A DNA stretch of 64,000 nt from contig NZ_JAGPWC010000005.1 of assembly GCF_018119405.1 (NCBI RefSeq), positions 1-64,000 of the forward strand, in the 5' to 3' direction. The position numbers and the translations under genes were made by a program. A model generated the notes under the pieces. It was given only the letters and a program-made list of their open reading frames with translations. It had not been told where the DNA came from and did no database searches. The DNA comes from Massilia sp. ST3. GTDB taxonomy: Bacteria; Pseudomonadota; Gammaproteobacteria; Burkholderiales; Burkholderiaceae_D. Below are positions 17,165 to 26,609 of the stretch, in pieces; the stretch's first letter is position 1; every line of letters begins with the position of its first letter.

Positions 17165-19336
17165 CTAGGGCCGGCTGGCGGGGACTTCCAGCGCTTGCGC
17201 CGGCAGGCCGGCGCACCAGCGCCGCCACATCATGCGCAGCGCCAGTTCGACGCTGTCGGCCAGCCGCGTCACGCCGTCCGGCCGCCACAGCGGGGAATCG
17301 GCGCGCAGCGCCGGGCGCAGGGCGGCCAGGGCCGCCAGGTCGCCGGCCGCCGCCAGGCCCTTGGCGACGAAGTCGTCGCCATCGACGGCGATGTACTGGC
17401 GCAGGCCATTGGCTTCGAGCAGGCAGGCCGTCTGCCGTCCCGCCATCGTGTCGCCCGCCAGGGTCAGGGTCGGCACGCCCATGTAGAGGGCATACATGGT
17501 CGTGGTGCCGCCCGAATAGGGGAAGGTGTCGAGGCAGATGTCGACCTGGCCGTACAGCGGCAGGAAGTCGCGCATGCCCACCAGCGGCTGGAAGCGCGTG
17601 CGCGCCGCATCGATGCCTTCTTCCTGCAGCCAGGCGTGCAAGTGCTCGTAGCCGCCGCCCTGGGGCATGCCGCCCACCAGCAAGCGCGCGTCCGGCAGGG
17701 CGCGCAGCAGCCTGGCCCACAGGGCGATCACTTCGCGGCTGATCTTGGTGACCCGGTTGAAACTGGCGAAGGTGGGATACCCATTTGCCAGCGCGGGCAG
17801 GGGCGCGACTTCCGGCGCTTCCACCGCCGGCGCGAACGCGATCGTCACCGGGAGCAGGGCCAGCTTTTCGGTGAACAGGTGATCGAACTGCCCGGGCGGC
17901 AGCAGGTGGCGGTCGGTGATGTAGTAGTCCATCGCCGCCAGGCCGGTGGTGCCCGGGTAGCCGATCCAGCTCGCCTGCAGCGGCGCCGGCTTGCGCGCGA
18001 ACATGGACAGGCGGTTGTACGAGGTGTGGCCGGAAAGGTCGATCAGGATGTCGATGCCGTCGGCGCGGACCAGCGCGTCCAGCGCCGCGTCGTCGAGCGT
18101 GGACACATCGCGCCATTGCGCCATGTGGCCGCGCAGGCGCGCCGTCATGGCGTCGTGGACCGGGAAGGTGTAGTAGGCATGCAGCACCAGGCCCGGCCGC
18201 CCCGCCAGGCGCCCGAACAGCGGCTCGGCGAAGCTGGAGACGGCATGGTTGCGCAGGTCGCCCGACACGATGCCGACGCGCAGGGGCCGCTCGGGATCGG
18301 GCGCATTCTCCCAGTGGCGCGACGCTTTCACGCGCGCTTCCAGCCGCTGACCGAACAGGCGGTGTTCCTCGAACAGCGCGGCGGGCGTGACGCTCTCCAT
18401 ATGGCTCAGGCAGAACAGCATGTTGGTGCGCACGTCGACATTGTCCGGATCCCGCTCCAGCACCCAGCGGTAGGCGTCGAGTGCTTCGCCAGACCGGCCG
18501 CGCTTGTCGAGCACCAGGGCCAGCGTGTGCCAGGCGTCGAGGTAGTGCGGATCCAGGTCCTTGGCGGTGGTGGCGTGGGCCTGGGCTTCGGCCAGGCGGC
18601 CGATCTCCAGCAGCGTCGCCGCCAGGTGGTTGTGCGCATGGGCGCTGTCCGGCTTGAGGGCGATCGCCCGCTCCAGGACGCCTTCGGCTTCGGCATGCAG
18701 GTTGACCCGCTTCAGCACCAGCCCCAGGTTGGTGAGCGCTTCCGCGTCGTCGGGCGCATAGCTCACGGCCTTGCGCATCGCTTCCAGGGCCGCGACGGCG
18801 GCGCGCTGCTTGTAGAGGACCGCGCCCAGCAGCTTCCAGCCGAAGGCATGCTGGGGGAAGCGCTCGGTGAGGGCGCGCGCGGCATTGCCGGCGGCATCGA
18901 ACTGCCCGCGCGCATACAGGTCGGCGGCGGCGTCGATCTCCTGCGCCGCCGGTGCGCCGGCGCTTGCCAGCTGCTGTTCGAAGGCGTCGATCGTGGCGCC
19001 CTGCAGGCCATGGCGGCGGCCGAGTTCGAGCAGTTCGCGCGCGGTCGCGAACTGGCGCGCTTCCATCAGCACGTCGATGTAGGCAAGCCAGTAGCTTTCT
19101 TCGGCAGGGTCGTTCTGTACCGCGGTGGCAAAGCAGGGGATCGCTTCAGGCAGCCGTCCGGCCTGCAGCGCCAGCCAGCCAAGCCCGAAGTGCGCGCCCG
19201 CGTGGCCGGGCTGGAGGTCGAGGACGGCGCGGTACAGGGCCCCGGCCTGGTCGAGCTGGCCGGCTTCGGCCTCGCGCAGCGCGGCCTGCATGGCCTCCTG
19301 GATGATTGTCTGGATCGCGTCGTCGGGCGCCGGCAT
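17165..19336 (-). CDS. TPR protein with O-GlcNAc-transferase (SPINDLY-like) domain
   Basis: A 723-residue protein: tetratricopeptide repeats over about residues 10-330 (for example AHAHNHLAATLLEIGRLAEAQAHA) and a C-terminal GT41-type glycosyltransferase region (about 355-710; PLRVGIVSGDLRNHAVSSF, DLSGHTSYNRLSMFARKPAPLQASWIGYPGTTG, PYSGGTTTMYALYMGVPTLTL in outline). The His and Lys/Gly-rich donor-binding segments expected for GT41 enzymes appear to be present. In bacteria such proteins are thought to glycosylate surface proteins or flagellins; the acceptor here is unknown. It starts 13 bp after spoT and is probably in the same transcript, which is an unusual partner for spoT. Confidence 0.88.
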   Translation of the reverse strand: MPAPDDAIQTIIQEAMQAALREAEAGQLDQAGALYRAVLDLQPGHAGAHFGLGWLALQAGRLPEAIPCFATAVQNDPAEESYWLAYIDVLMEARQFATARELLELGRRHGLQGATIDAFEQQLASAGAPAAQEIDAAADLYARGQFDAAGNAARALTERFPQHAFGWKLLGAVLYKQRAAVAALEAMRKAVSYAPDDAEALTNLGLVLKRVNLHAEAEGVLERAIALKPDSAHAHNHLAATLLEIGRLAEAQAHATTAKDLDPHYLDAWHTLALVLDKRGRSGEALDAYRWVLERDPDNVDVRTNMLFCLSHMESVTPAALFEEHRLFGQRLEARVKASRHWENAPDPERPLRVGIVSGDLRNHAVSSFAEPLFGRLAGRPGLVLHAYYTFPVHDAMTARLRGHMAQWRDVSTLDDAALDALVRADGIDILIDLSGHTSYNRLSMFARKPAPLQASWIGYPGTTGLAAMDYYITDRHLLPPGQFDHLFTEKLALLPVTIAFAPAVEAPEVAPLPALANGYPTFASFNRVTKISREVIALWARLLRALPDARLLVGGMPQGGGYEHLHAWLQEEGIDAARTRFQPLVGMRDFLPLYGQVDICLDTFPYSGGTTTMYALYMGVPTLTLAGDTMAGRQTACLLEANGLRQYIAVDGDDFVAKGLAAAGDLAALAALRPALRADSPLWRPDGVTRLADSVELALRMMWRRWCAGLPAQALEVPASRP

Positions 19337-19349
19337 CGTGTGCAGCTGC

Positions 19350-21593
19350 TCAGGAACGCTCGCGCTCGACGCGGTTGACCCCCGCGACGCGCCGCAGGTT
19401 GCGGATCAACTGCGCCAGGTGCACGCGGTCCTTGACCTGGATCGTGAAGCGCAGCTGGGTCATGCTGTGTTCGTCGTCCTCGTCCATGCCGACATAGGTG
19501 ATGTTGGCGTCGGACTCGCCGATCTCGGCGGCCACCCGGGCCAGGATGCCCTTTTCGTTGTTGATCAGCAGGCGGATGCGGCAGTCGAAGCGGCGGTTCA
19601 GCTCCTCGCCCCACTGCACCGCGATCCAGCGGTCCGGTTCCTTGGCGCGCACGCGCTTGGCCGGCAGGCATTCGCAGGTGTGCACCACCAAGCCCTGGTC
19701 GCGGCGCAGCTGGCCGATGATCTGGTCGCCCGGGATCGGCAGGCAGCAGGGGGCAAGCTGCACGGCCACGCCTTCGCTGCCGTAGATCGTAACCGGGTCG
19801 ATGCTGCTGGACGGCAGCGGCTGGCTGGTCGGCATCAGGTCCGGGTCGCCTTCCATCAGGCCGAAGATATGGCGCGCCACCAGCGCCGGCATGCGCTTGC
19901 CGATGCCGATGTCGGCGTACAGCTCGTCCATCGACTTGGCCGAGGATTCGGCCAGCAGTTTCTCGATGGTGGCCGGGGCCAGCTCGGGGCGGATGTTGCG
20001 CAGGGCCAGCGCGCCGGCCAGCAGTTCCTGGCCCAGCTCCACCGATTCGTTCACGTTCACGGTGCGCAGGTGGTGGCGGATCGCCGAGCGCGCCTTGCCG
20101 GTACGCACGAAGGACAGCCAGGTCGGGCTCGGGCGCGATTCCGGATCGGTGACGATCTCGACGATGTCGCCGTTGTGCAGCTCGGTGCGCAGCGGCTGTT
20201 CCTCGTTGTTGATCCTGACCGAGACCGTATGGTCGCCGATGCCGGTGTGGATCGAGTAGGCGAAGTCGAGCGCCGTGGCGCCGCGCGGCAGGGCGATGAT
20301 CTTCGACTTCGGCGTGAACACGTAGACCGAATCGGGGAACAGGTCGACTTTCACATGCTCCAGGAACTCGGCCGAGTCGCCGGTCTGCTGCTGGATGTCG
20401 AGCAGCGACTGCAGCCAGGCGTGGGTGCGCTGCTGCAGGTCCGACATGTTCGAGTCGCCGGTCTTGTACAGCCAGTGCGCCGCCACGCCGCTCTCGGCGG
20501 TGCGGTGCATTTCCTGGGTGCGGATCTGGAATTCGACCGGGGTGCCGTAGGGGCCGATCAGGGTGGTGTGCAGCGACTGGTAGCCGTTGATCTTGCGGAT
20601 CGCGATGTAGTCCTTGAACTTGCCCGGCATCGGCTTGTACAGCGCGTGCAGGGTGCCCAGGGCCACGTAGCAGTTCGGCACGGTGTCGACCACCACGCGG
20701 AAGCCGTACACGTCCAGCACCTGCGAGAACGACAGGTGCTTGTTGTGCATCTTCTTGTAGATGCCGTACAGGGTCTTCTCGCGGCCGTAGACCTCGGCCT
20801 GGATGCCGCCGGCCGCCAGCTGGTTCTTGACCGCCTCGAGGATCTTCTTGACCACTTCGCGGCGGTTGCCGCGCGCGGCCTTGATCGCCTTCGACAGGGT
20901 CTGGTAGCGCAGCGGGTACAGGTGCGAGAAGGACAGGTCCTGCAGCTCGCGGTAGATGTTGTTCAGGCCCAGGCGGTGCGCGATCGGCACGTAGACTTCC
21001 ATGGTCTCGCTGGCGATGCGGCGCTTCTTGGCCGGGATCATCACCCCGAGGGTGCGCATGTTGTGCAGGCGGTCGGCCAGCTTGATCAGGATGACGCGCA
21101 CGTCGGAGGCCATGGCCAGCAGCATCTTGCGGAAGTTTTCCGCCTGCGCTTCCACCTGGCTCTGGAATTCGATCTTTTCCAGCTTGGACAGGCCGTCGAC
21201 GAGGTTGGCGACCTGGGCGCCGAAGCGCTCGACCAGGTCGTCCTTCTTGACGTCCTGGTCTTCGATCACGTCGTGGAGGAGGGCGGCCATGATGGCCTGG
21301 GCGTCGAGCTTCCACTCGGCGCAGATCTCGGCGACGGCGATCGGATGGGAAATATACGGCTCGCCCGACTTGCGTACCTGGCCCAGGTGCATCTCGTCCG
21401 AGAAGCGGTAGGCTTCCTTGACCTTCTTGAGTTCGGCGGGGGTGAGGTAGTCGGACAGCTTGTTGATCAGCTGGGTGACGGAGGCGACGCCGGGAGCGGG
21501 GGCCTCGATCGGGTCCTGCGGGCGGTTATCCGGGCGCTTGGCCCGGCCGCTGGTGTTGCCTGGATGAGTCGAATCCGGATAAGGCAAATTCAT
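19350..21593 (-). CDS. spoT: Bifunctional (p)ppGpp synthetase/hydrolase SpoT
   Basis: A 747-residue RelA/SpoT homologue with the complete order: HD hydrolase domain (about 50-150; YISHPIAVAEI and LLHDVIED intact, so hydrolysis is expected), synthetase domain (about 240-360; GREKTLYGIYKKM, YQSLHTTLIGPYGTPVEFQIRT), TGS domain (about 395-455; VFTPKSKIIALPRGATALDFAYSIH) and C-terminal ACT domain (about 670-740). It makes and degrades the stringent-response alarmones. The gmk-rpoZ-spoT order is the conserved proteobacterial arrangement. ATG at 21593 gives a 60-residue N-terminal lead-in before the HD domain. Confidence 0.97.
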   Translation of the reverse strand: MNLPYPDSTHPGNTSGRAKRPDNRPQDPIEAPAPGVASVTQLINKLSDYLTPAELKKVKEAYRFSDEMHLGQVRKSGEPYISHPIAVAEICAEWKLDAQAIMAALLHDVIEDQDVKKDDLVERFGAQVANLVDGLSKLEKIEFQSQVEAQAENFRKMLLAMASDVRVILIKLADRLHNMRTLGVMIPAKKRRIASETMEVYVPIAHRLGLNNIYRELQDLSFSHLYPLRYQTLSKAIKAARGNRREVVKKILEAVKNQLAAGGIQAEVYGREKTLYGIYKKMHNKHLSFSQVLDVYGFRVVVDTVPNCYVALGTLHALYKPMPGKFKDYIAIRKINGYQSLHTTLIGPYGTPVEFQIRTQEMHRTAESGVAAHWLYKTGDSNMSDLQQRTHAWLQSLLDIQQQTGDSAEFLEHVKVDLFPDSVYVFTPKSKIIALPRGATALDFAYSIHTGIGDHTVSVRINNEEQPLRTELHNGDIVEIVTDPESRPSPTWLSFVRTGKARSAIRHHLRTVNVNESVELGQELLAGALALRNIRPELAPATIEKLLAESSAKSMDELYADIGIGKRMPALVARHIFGLMEGDPDLMPTSQPLPSSSIDPVTIYGSEGVAVQLAPCCLPIPGDQIIGQLRRDQGLVVHTCECLPAKRVRAKEPDRWIAVQWGEELNRRFDCRIRLLINNEKGILARVAAEIGESDANITYVGMDEDDEHSMTQLRFTIQVKDRVHLAQLIRNLRRVAGVNRVERERS

Positions 21594-21672
21594 ACTTTGA
21601 TATCGTCAAGCCGCAGTGATATTACAGAATAGCAGAATAACGGATTGACTAATCCAGGCAATCCCTGGGGTC

Positions 21673-21876
21673 TTACATGGGAACCTTTTTCAGCATTTCC
21701 AGGCCAACTTTACCAGCCGCGATTTCACGCAGGGCAACGACGGTCGGCTTGTCCTTGGCTTCGACCTTAGGAGTGTGGCCTTGCAGCAACTGACGAGCGC
21801 GGTAGGTAGCGGCCAGGGTCAGCTGGAAGCGGTTCGGGACGTTCTTGAGGCAGTCTTCAATGGTGATGCGGGCCAT
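21673..21876 (-). CDS. rpoZ: RNA polymerase omega subunit
   Basis: A 67-residue omega subunit. [30 protein letters not shown] is the canonical N-terminal beta'-binding region, followed by [16 protein letters not shown]. Omega helps assembly of RNA polymerase and forms part of ppGpp-binding site 1, which fits its position between gmk and spoT. Short C-terminal tail typical of betaproteobacteria. Confidence 0.97.
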   Translation of the reverse strand: MARITIEDCLKNVPNRFQLTLAATYRARQLLQGHTPKVEAKDKPTVVALREIAAGKVGLEMLKKVPM

Positions 21877-21930
21877 GTTGTGCTCCTAAATAAATAGCAA
21901 TGCGTGCGGCGTACCGAAAGGTGCGCGCGC

Positions 21931-22578
21931 TTACGATTGGGGTTGTTGCGCGTGGATTCCCAGCTGGGCAAACAGCGTAGCGTTGCGGGCCGCCTGCTGG
22001 GCGAAACGGCAACGTGTCGCTTTGACAATCGCCTGCAGTTCGGCCAGGGCGACGTTGAACTCTTCGTTGATGATAGCATATTCGAACTCCGGAGCGTGAG
22101 CCATCTCCCCCCCGGCGGCCAGCAGGCGGCGGGTGATGATGTGGGGCTCGTCCGTCCCGCGCTTGTGCAGGCGCTCCTCCAAAGCCTCGATCGAGGGCGG
22201 CAGGATGAAGATGCCGGCCGCGTCCGGGAACTGCTTCTTGACCTGGCGCGCGCCCTGCCAGTCGATTTCCAGCAGGATGTCGGTGCCGGTCTTCATCTCC
22301 TGTTCCACGGTCAGGCGGCTGGTGCCGTAGTAATTGCCGTGCACCTCGGCCCATTCCAGGAACTCGCCGCGCTCGGCGCGGTTGACGAAGTCCTCGGCGG
22401 TGGTGAAGTAGTATTCGCGGCCGTCCTGCTCGCCCTGACGGGGCGGGCGGGTGGTGGTCGAGATCGACAGCTTGATGCCCGGTTCCTGCGCCAGCAGGGC
22501 ATTGACCAGGGTCGACTTGCCGGCGCCCGAAGGGGCCGCGACGATGAACAGGCTGCCGGAGAAGGCGGATGGGAACAT
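21931..22578 (-). CDS. gmk: Guanylate kinase
   Basis: A 215-residue guanylate kinase converting GMP to GDP with ATP. The P-loop APSGAGKST is at about residues 14-22, the GMP-binding [19 protein letters not shown] follows, and the lid/adenine region contains RLLAAGGEM. The start at 22578 puts the P-loop at the usual distance; the frame is open for 27 more codons upstream but these overlap a repeat. It is in the gmk-rpoZ-spoT gene string, linking guanine nucleotide supply to ppGpp metabolism. Confidence 0.96.
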   Translation of the reverse strand: MFPSAFSGSLFIVAAPSGAGKSTLVNALLAQEPGIKLSISTTTRPPRQGEQDGREYYFTTAEDFVNRAERGEFLEWAEVHGNYYGTSRLTVEQEMKTGTDILLEIDWQGARQVKKQFPDAAGIFILPPSIEALEERLHKRGTDEPHIITRRLLAAGGEMAHAPEFEYAIINEEFNVALAELQAIVKATRCRFAQQAARNATLFAQLGIHAQQPQS

Positions 22579-22630
22579 GGTGTTTTCCTTCTTGTCTTGC
22601 GAAATCGCTTCGCGGTGATTCATGTTAACG

Positions 22631-22712
22631 TTGAACGCGTGGACGGGAAACCCGTCCACCCTACGTTATCGCAAACTGTAGGGTGGACGGGTCCCCCGTC
22701 CACGCGTCCAAC
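22631..22712. repeat. Inverted repeat GTAGGGTGGACGGG between yicC and gmk
   Basis: ACGCGTGGACGGG, AAA, CCCGTCCACCCTAC and, 13 bases on, its inverted partner GTAGGGTGGACGGG, TCC, CCCGTCCACGCGT. Each half is itself palindromic, so this is a nested dyad. A related half-unit lies at 37601-37630. Confidence 0.75.
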
Positions 22713-22723
22713 GAACGTCCGAT

Positions 22724-23626
22724 TTACTCGAGATTCTGCACCTGCTCGCGCATCTGCTCGATCAGCAGCTTGAGCTCCATCGACGCATCCGCCAGCTCCT
22801 TGACCGAGGCCTTGGCGCCCAGCGTGTTCGCTTCGCGGTTCAGTTCCTGCATCATGAAGTCGAGGCGCTTGCCGACCTGGCCGCCTTTCTTCAGGATGTG
22901 GCGGGTTTCGTTCAGGTGGGCCGACAGGCGCGACAGCTCTTCCGACACGTCGATGCGGATGCCGTACAGGGTCACTTCCTGGCGGATGCGTTCCAGCACT
23001 TCCTGGCGCGTCAGGGTCGTCGGGTTGCCGTGGCCGGCCAGGCCGAGCGCGTCCTGCATGCGCTCGATGGCCTTCTGCTGGAACTGGGCGATGACTTGCG
23101 GGATCAGCGGGGTGATGCGCTTGACGATGGCTTCCATGGCGTCGATGCGCGACTGCAGCATGGCGTCCAGGGCCGCGCCTTCGCGCTTGCGGCTTTCCAC
23201 GAAGGCGGCGATGGTGGTCTTGGTCAGGGCCGCGACGTCGGCCTGGAGCGATTCCTGGCCGATGGTCGATTCCTCGATCACGCCCGGCCAGCGCAGCAGT
23301 TCCGCTACCGTCATCTGGGGCGCGGACGCGAAATGGCGGGTCACTTCAGCCTGCAGGCGGGCGAGGTCGTTCAGCAGTTCCTGGTTGAGGGCCTGCGAGC
23401 CGCCGCTGGCCTTGCGGCCGAAGGACAGGCGCACTTCCACCTTGCCGCGGGTGATCGCGGCCATGATCGCCGCACGCAGCTCGGGTTCCAGCGCGCGCAG
23501 GTCGTCGTTGATGCGGAACTGAAGATCGAGGAAGCGCGAATTGACGCTCTTGATCTCGATCGTGAGGGTGCCGGCAGCGCCTTCGCTGGTGGCGACCGCA
23601 TAACCAGTCATGCTTGAAATGCTCAA
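22724..23626 (-). CDS. YicC/YloC family endoribonuclease
   Basis: A 300-residue YicC-like protein. The N terminus MSISSMTGYAVATSEG and the segment IKSVNSRFLDLQFRI are typical, as is the C-terminal LNETRHILKKGGQVGKRLDFMMQELNREANTLGAKA with the conserved acids of the catalytic end. YicC is an endoribonuclease in E. coli (reported to act on RyhB and other RNAs); this function is by homology. It is divergent from the kinase gene at 23776 and is the first gene before gmk. A start at the sixth codon (MTGYAV) is the alternative used in some annotations. Confidence 0.9.
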   Translation of the reverse strand: MSISSMTGYAVATSEGAAGTLTIEIKSVNSRFLDLQFRINDDLRALEPELRAAIMAAITRGKVEVRLSFGRKASGGSQALNQELLNDLARLQAEVTRHFASAPQMTVAELLRWPGVIEESTIGQESLQADVAALTKTTIAAFVESRKREGAALDAMLQSRIDAMEAIVKRITPLIPQVIAQFQQKAIERMQDALGLAGHGNPTTLTRQEVLERIRQEVTLYGIRIDVSEELSRLSAHLNETRHILKKGGQVGKRLDFMMQELNREANTLGAKASVKELADASMELKLLIEQMREQVQNLE

Positions 23627-23775
23627 TGGGATCCCCGGTATTTTTAGAGCGCCTCACAAAACCCCCATGGCGGCGTTGTAGCGCTTGCCCCGAGATTTTT
23701 GTTAGACGCTCTTATTCTTTACAAAGCCGATATTTATCCACACAATCGTCCTGTTTAGCAAGGAAACCCACTTGG

Positions 23776-24750
23776 ATGGCCGCTCAGAATAACGCACCCC
23801 TGCCCGATGGCCTGGAAATTGCCGGATACCGCATTGTAAAGAAAATTGCGTCCGGTGGGTTCAGTATTGTTTATCTGGCATATGACGGCGAAGGGAACGC
23901 GGTCGCGATCAAGGAATACCTGCCCAGCGCGCTCGCATTGCGCCAGCCGGGCGAGCTCATACCGCTTGTTTCAAAGCCCAATCTACCGATCTTCCGCATC
24001 GGCCTGAAGTGTTTCTTCGAGGAGGGGCGGGCGCTGGCCAGGATCGTCCATCCGAATGTGGTGCGGGTGGTGAATTTCTTCCGCGCGAACGAGACGGTGT
24101 ACATGGTGATGGCCTACGAATCCGGGCACACCCTGCAGGACCACATCGCGCGCGTGGCCGGGCGCGGCAGCCGCCTGGGCGAGCAGTTCGTGCGCCAGGT
24201 GTTCAACGGGGTGTGCGGCGGGCTGCGCGAAGTCCACGCCAACAAGCTGCTCCACCTCGACCTCAAGCCCGCCAACATCTACCTGCGCCTGGACGGCTCG
24301 CCGCTGCTGCTGGACTTCGGCGCGGCGCGCCAGACCATCAACATCGACGCGCCCATGCTGGCGCCCATGTACACGCCGGGCTTCGCGGCGCCGGAACTGG
24401 GCGCCAGGGGCGCGGCCCTCGGTCCCTGGACCGACATCTACAGCATCGGCGCGGCCATGTTCGCGTGCATGGCCTGCGTCACGCCGCAGGCGGTCGACGC
24501 GCGCAGGCAGGAGGACAAGCTGCCGGCCCAGCTCGACGCACTCGAAGCGCGCTATTCGCGCGAGCTGGTGACCATGGTGCGTTCCTGCCTGGCGCTCGAT
24601 CCGCTGGCGCGCCCGCAGAGCGTGTTCGCGATCCAGAAGGTCTTGCAGGCGGCGCCCGCGGCGCCGCTGCCGGAGCCGGAACCTGTTGAAGAAGAACGGG
24701 CATCCGGCTGGCGGGGGCTGGCGGGCCGTTTCGGCCTGGGCCGCAAGTAA
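23776..24750 (+). CDS. Serine/threonine protein kinase (Hanks type)
   Basis: A 324-residue cytoplasmic Ser/Thr kinase. The Gly-rich loop is KIASGGFSIVY, the ATP-anchoring Lys is in VAIKEYLP, the catalytic loop is HLDLKPANI (HRD written HLD) and the metal-binding motif is DFGAARQ; an APE-like FAAPELG closes the activation segment. There is no transmembrane helix or extracellular sensor. The ATG at 23776 was chosen over an upstream start because the fold begins immediately after it. The PP2C phosphatase gene follows after 6 bp, so the two form an antagonistic kinase/phosphatase pair, adjacent to rph. Substrates cannot be predicted. Confidence 0.92.
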   Translation: MAAQNNAPLPDGLEIAGYRIVKKIASGGFSIVYLAYDGEGNAVAIKEYLPSALALRQPGELIPLVSKPNLPIFRIGLKCFFEEGRALARIVHPNVVRVVNFFRANETVYMVMAYESGHTLQDHIARVAGRGSRLGEQFVRQVFNGVCGGLREVHANKLLHLDLKPANIYLRLDGSPLLLDFGAARQTINIDAPMLAPMYTPGFAAPELGARGAALGPWTDIYSIGAAMFACMACVTPQAVDARRQEDKLPAQLDALEARYSRELVTMVRSCLALDPLARPQSVFAIQKVLQAAPAAPLPEPEPVEEERASGWRGLAGRFGLGRK

Positions 24751-24756
24751 GGAGGG

Positions 24757-25686
24757 ATGATGCAGTTTTCCGTCTACCAGCAAAGCCACATCGGCGGACG
24801 CAAGGTCAACCAGGACCGCATGGGCTACAGCTTCACGCGCGACGCGCTGCTGCTGGTGCTGGCCGACGGCATGGGCGGACACCTGCGCGGCGAGATCGCC
24901 GCCACCATCGCCCTGCAGACCATCTCGATGCTGTTCCGCATGCAGGCCAAGCCCTACGTGAAGAAACCCGAGCGCTTCCTGGAGGAAGCCCTGCAGCAGG
25001 CGCATCGCGACATCAACGACTACGCGGCCAGGCACCAGCTGCCGGACACGCCGCGCACCACCGTGGTGGCCTGCCTGGTGCAGCATAACTACGCGATCTG
25101 GGCGCATTGCGGCGACTCGCGCCTGTACTGGCTGCGCCGCAACCAGATCCTGGCGCGCACGCGCGACCACTCGCACCTCGAATACCTGATCGAAAAAGGC
25201 CGCGCCACGGAGGCTGAGCGCAACACCCACCCGGACCGCAACAAGCTGTATAACTGCCTGGGCGCCTCCGGCACGCCGAAAGTGGAGCTCTCGCGCCAGG
25301 CCAGCCTGGAGCCGGGGGACCTGCTGCTGCTGTGTTCCGACGGCCTGTGGGGCATGCTGCCCGACACCGAGATCGTGCACCGGCTCTCGACTTCCCCCCT
25401 GGGGCAGGCGATTCCCGACATGGTGTCCATGGCAGCCGCGATCGGCGGCGCGCGCGCCGACAACACGACCGCCCTCGGTATCATGTGGCAGGGGGCCGAC
25501 GTGCCCGGCGCCGCCGCGGAGAACGTGATTTCCACCCAGATGCTGCCCGAGGACGGGGTCAGCTCGACGATCACCGCCGGCCAGCCGGCGCCGTCCGAGA
25601 CCGACGCCTTTGACGAGGACGAAATCGAAAAGGCGATCGCCGAGATCCGCGAGGCGATCGAGAAGTCTTCCCAATTACTCAAATAA
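24757..25686 (+). CDS. PP2C-family Ser/Thr protein phosphatase
   Basis: A 309-residue metal-dependent phosphatase. Family motifs in order: KVNQDRMGYS (about 19-28), LADGMGGH (about 43-50, metal-binding Asp), HCGDSRLYWLR, LLCSDGLWGML and ADNTTALGI. It would reverse phosphorylation by the kinase encoded immediately upstream. A C-terminal acidic tail of about 60 residues lies outside the catalytic fold. A strong ribosome site (GGAGGGATG) is present. The pair is followed after 12 bp by rph, so all three are likely cotranscribed. Confidence 0.93.
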   Translation: MMQFSVYQQSHIGGRKVNQDRMGYSFTRDALLLVLADGMGGHLRGEIAATIALQTISMLFRMQAKPYVKKPERFLEEALQQAHRDINDYAARHQLPDTPRTTVVACLVQHNYAIWAHCGDSRLYWLRRNQILARTRDHSHLEYLIEKGRATEAERNTHPDRNKLYNCLGASGTPKVELSRQASLEPGDLLLLCSDGLWGMLPDTEIVHRLSTSPLGQAIPDMVSMAAAIGGARADNTTALGIMWQGADVPGAAAENVISTQMLPEDGVSSTITAGQPAPSETDAFDEDEIEKAIAEIREAIEKSSQLLK

Positions 25687-25698
25687 GAAAGCACACCC

Positions 25699-26433
25699 AT
25701 GACATTTGAACACCGCCCGAGCGGGCGCGCGGTCGACCAGCTGCGCCCGATCCGCATCACGCGCCAGTACACCAAGCATGCCGAGGGTTCGGTCCTGATC
25801 GAATGCGGCGACACCAAGGTGATCTGCACCGCCAGCATCGAGGAGAAGGTGCCGCCTTTCCTGAAAGGGAAGGGCCAGGGCTGGCTGACCGCCGAATACG
25901 GCATGCTGCCGCGTTCGACCCATACCCGCATGGACCGCGAAGCCGCGCGCGGCAAGCAGACCGGCCGCACCCAGGAAATCCAGCGCCTGATCGGCCGCTC
26001 GCTGCGCGCCGCCTTTGACCTGGAAGCCTTCGGCGAGCGCACCCTGCACCTGGACTGCGACGTGATCCAGGCCGACGGCGGCACCCGTACCGCCTCGATC
26101 ACCGGCGCCATGGTGGCGGCCTACGACGCCTTCCAGGCGCTGGCGGGCCGCGACATGATCGCCTCGGTGCCGGTGCGGCACTTCGTGGCGGCGATCTCGG
26201 TGGGCGTGTACCGCGGGATGCCGGTGTTGGACCTGGATTATGTCGAGGATTCGGATTGCGATACCGACATGAATGTGGTGATGACGGATTCCGGGCACTT
26301 CATCGAAGTGCAGGGGACGGCGGAAGGCGCGGCGTTCGACCGGGCGGGAATGAACCGCTTGCTGGATCTGGCGCAGCTGGGCATTACGGATCTGGTGAAG
26401 CTGCAGCGGCAGGCGCTGGGGTTGGTGGTTTAA
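25699..26433 (+). CDS. rph: Ribonuclease PH
   Basis: A 244-residue phosphorolytic 3'-5' exoribonuclease that trims tRNA 3' ends. [34 protein letters not shown] is the family N terminus; [15 protein letters not shown] and [17 protein letters not shown] include the phosphate-binding and catalytic residues (DxxQADGGTR). Normal length and intact, unlike the truncated rph of E. coli K-12. Confidence 0.97.
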   Translation: MTFEHRPSGRAVDQLRPIRITRQYTKHAEGSVLIECGDTKVICTASIEEKVPPFLKGKGQGWLTAEYGMLPRSTHTRMDREAARGKQTGRTQEIQRLIGRSLRAAFDLEAFGERTLHLDCDVIQADGGTRTASITGAMVAAYDAFQALAGRDMIASVPVRHFVAAISVGVYRGMPVLDLDYVEDSDCDTDMNVVMTDSGHFIEVQGTAEGAAFDRAGMNRLLDLAQLGITDLVKLQRQALGLVV

Positions 26434-26436
26434 CAA

Positions 26437-26533
26437 GCGAACTTGGGTTCCCGCCTGCGCGGGGATGACGGTTTTTGAGCTTGCCACTTCGGCTAGCACG
26501 TCATCCCCGCGCAGGCGGGGACCCATGTTTGCA
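26437..26533. repeat. REP-like palindrome pair between rph and rdgB
   Basis: Two inverted units: CGAACTTGGGTTCCCGCC followed by TGCGCGGGGATGACG, then CGTCATCCCCGCGCAGG followed by CGGGGACCCATGTTTG. Spans most of the rph-rdgB gap. Confidence 0.8.
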
Positions 26534-26609
26534 CCGCAGCCGCAAGAGCACGCGCTAGCCCAAAGCAGTAAAATATCCCCCCTCCGCAGATTTCACCCCA
26601 CACACCGCC

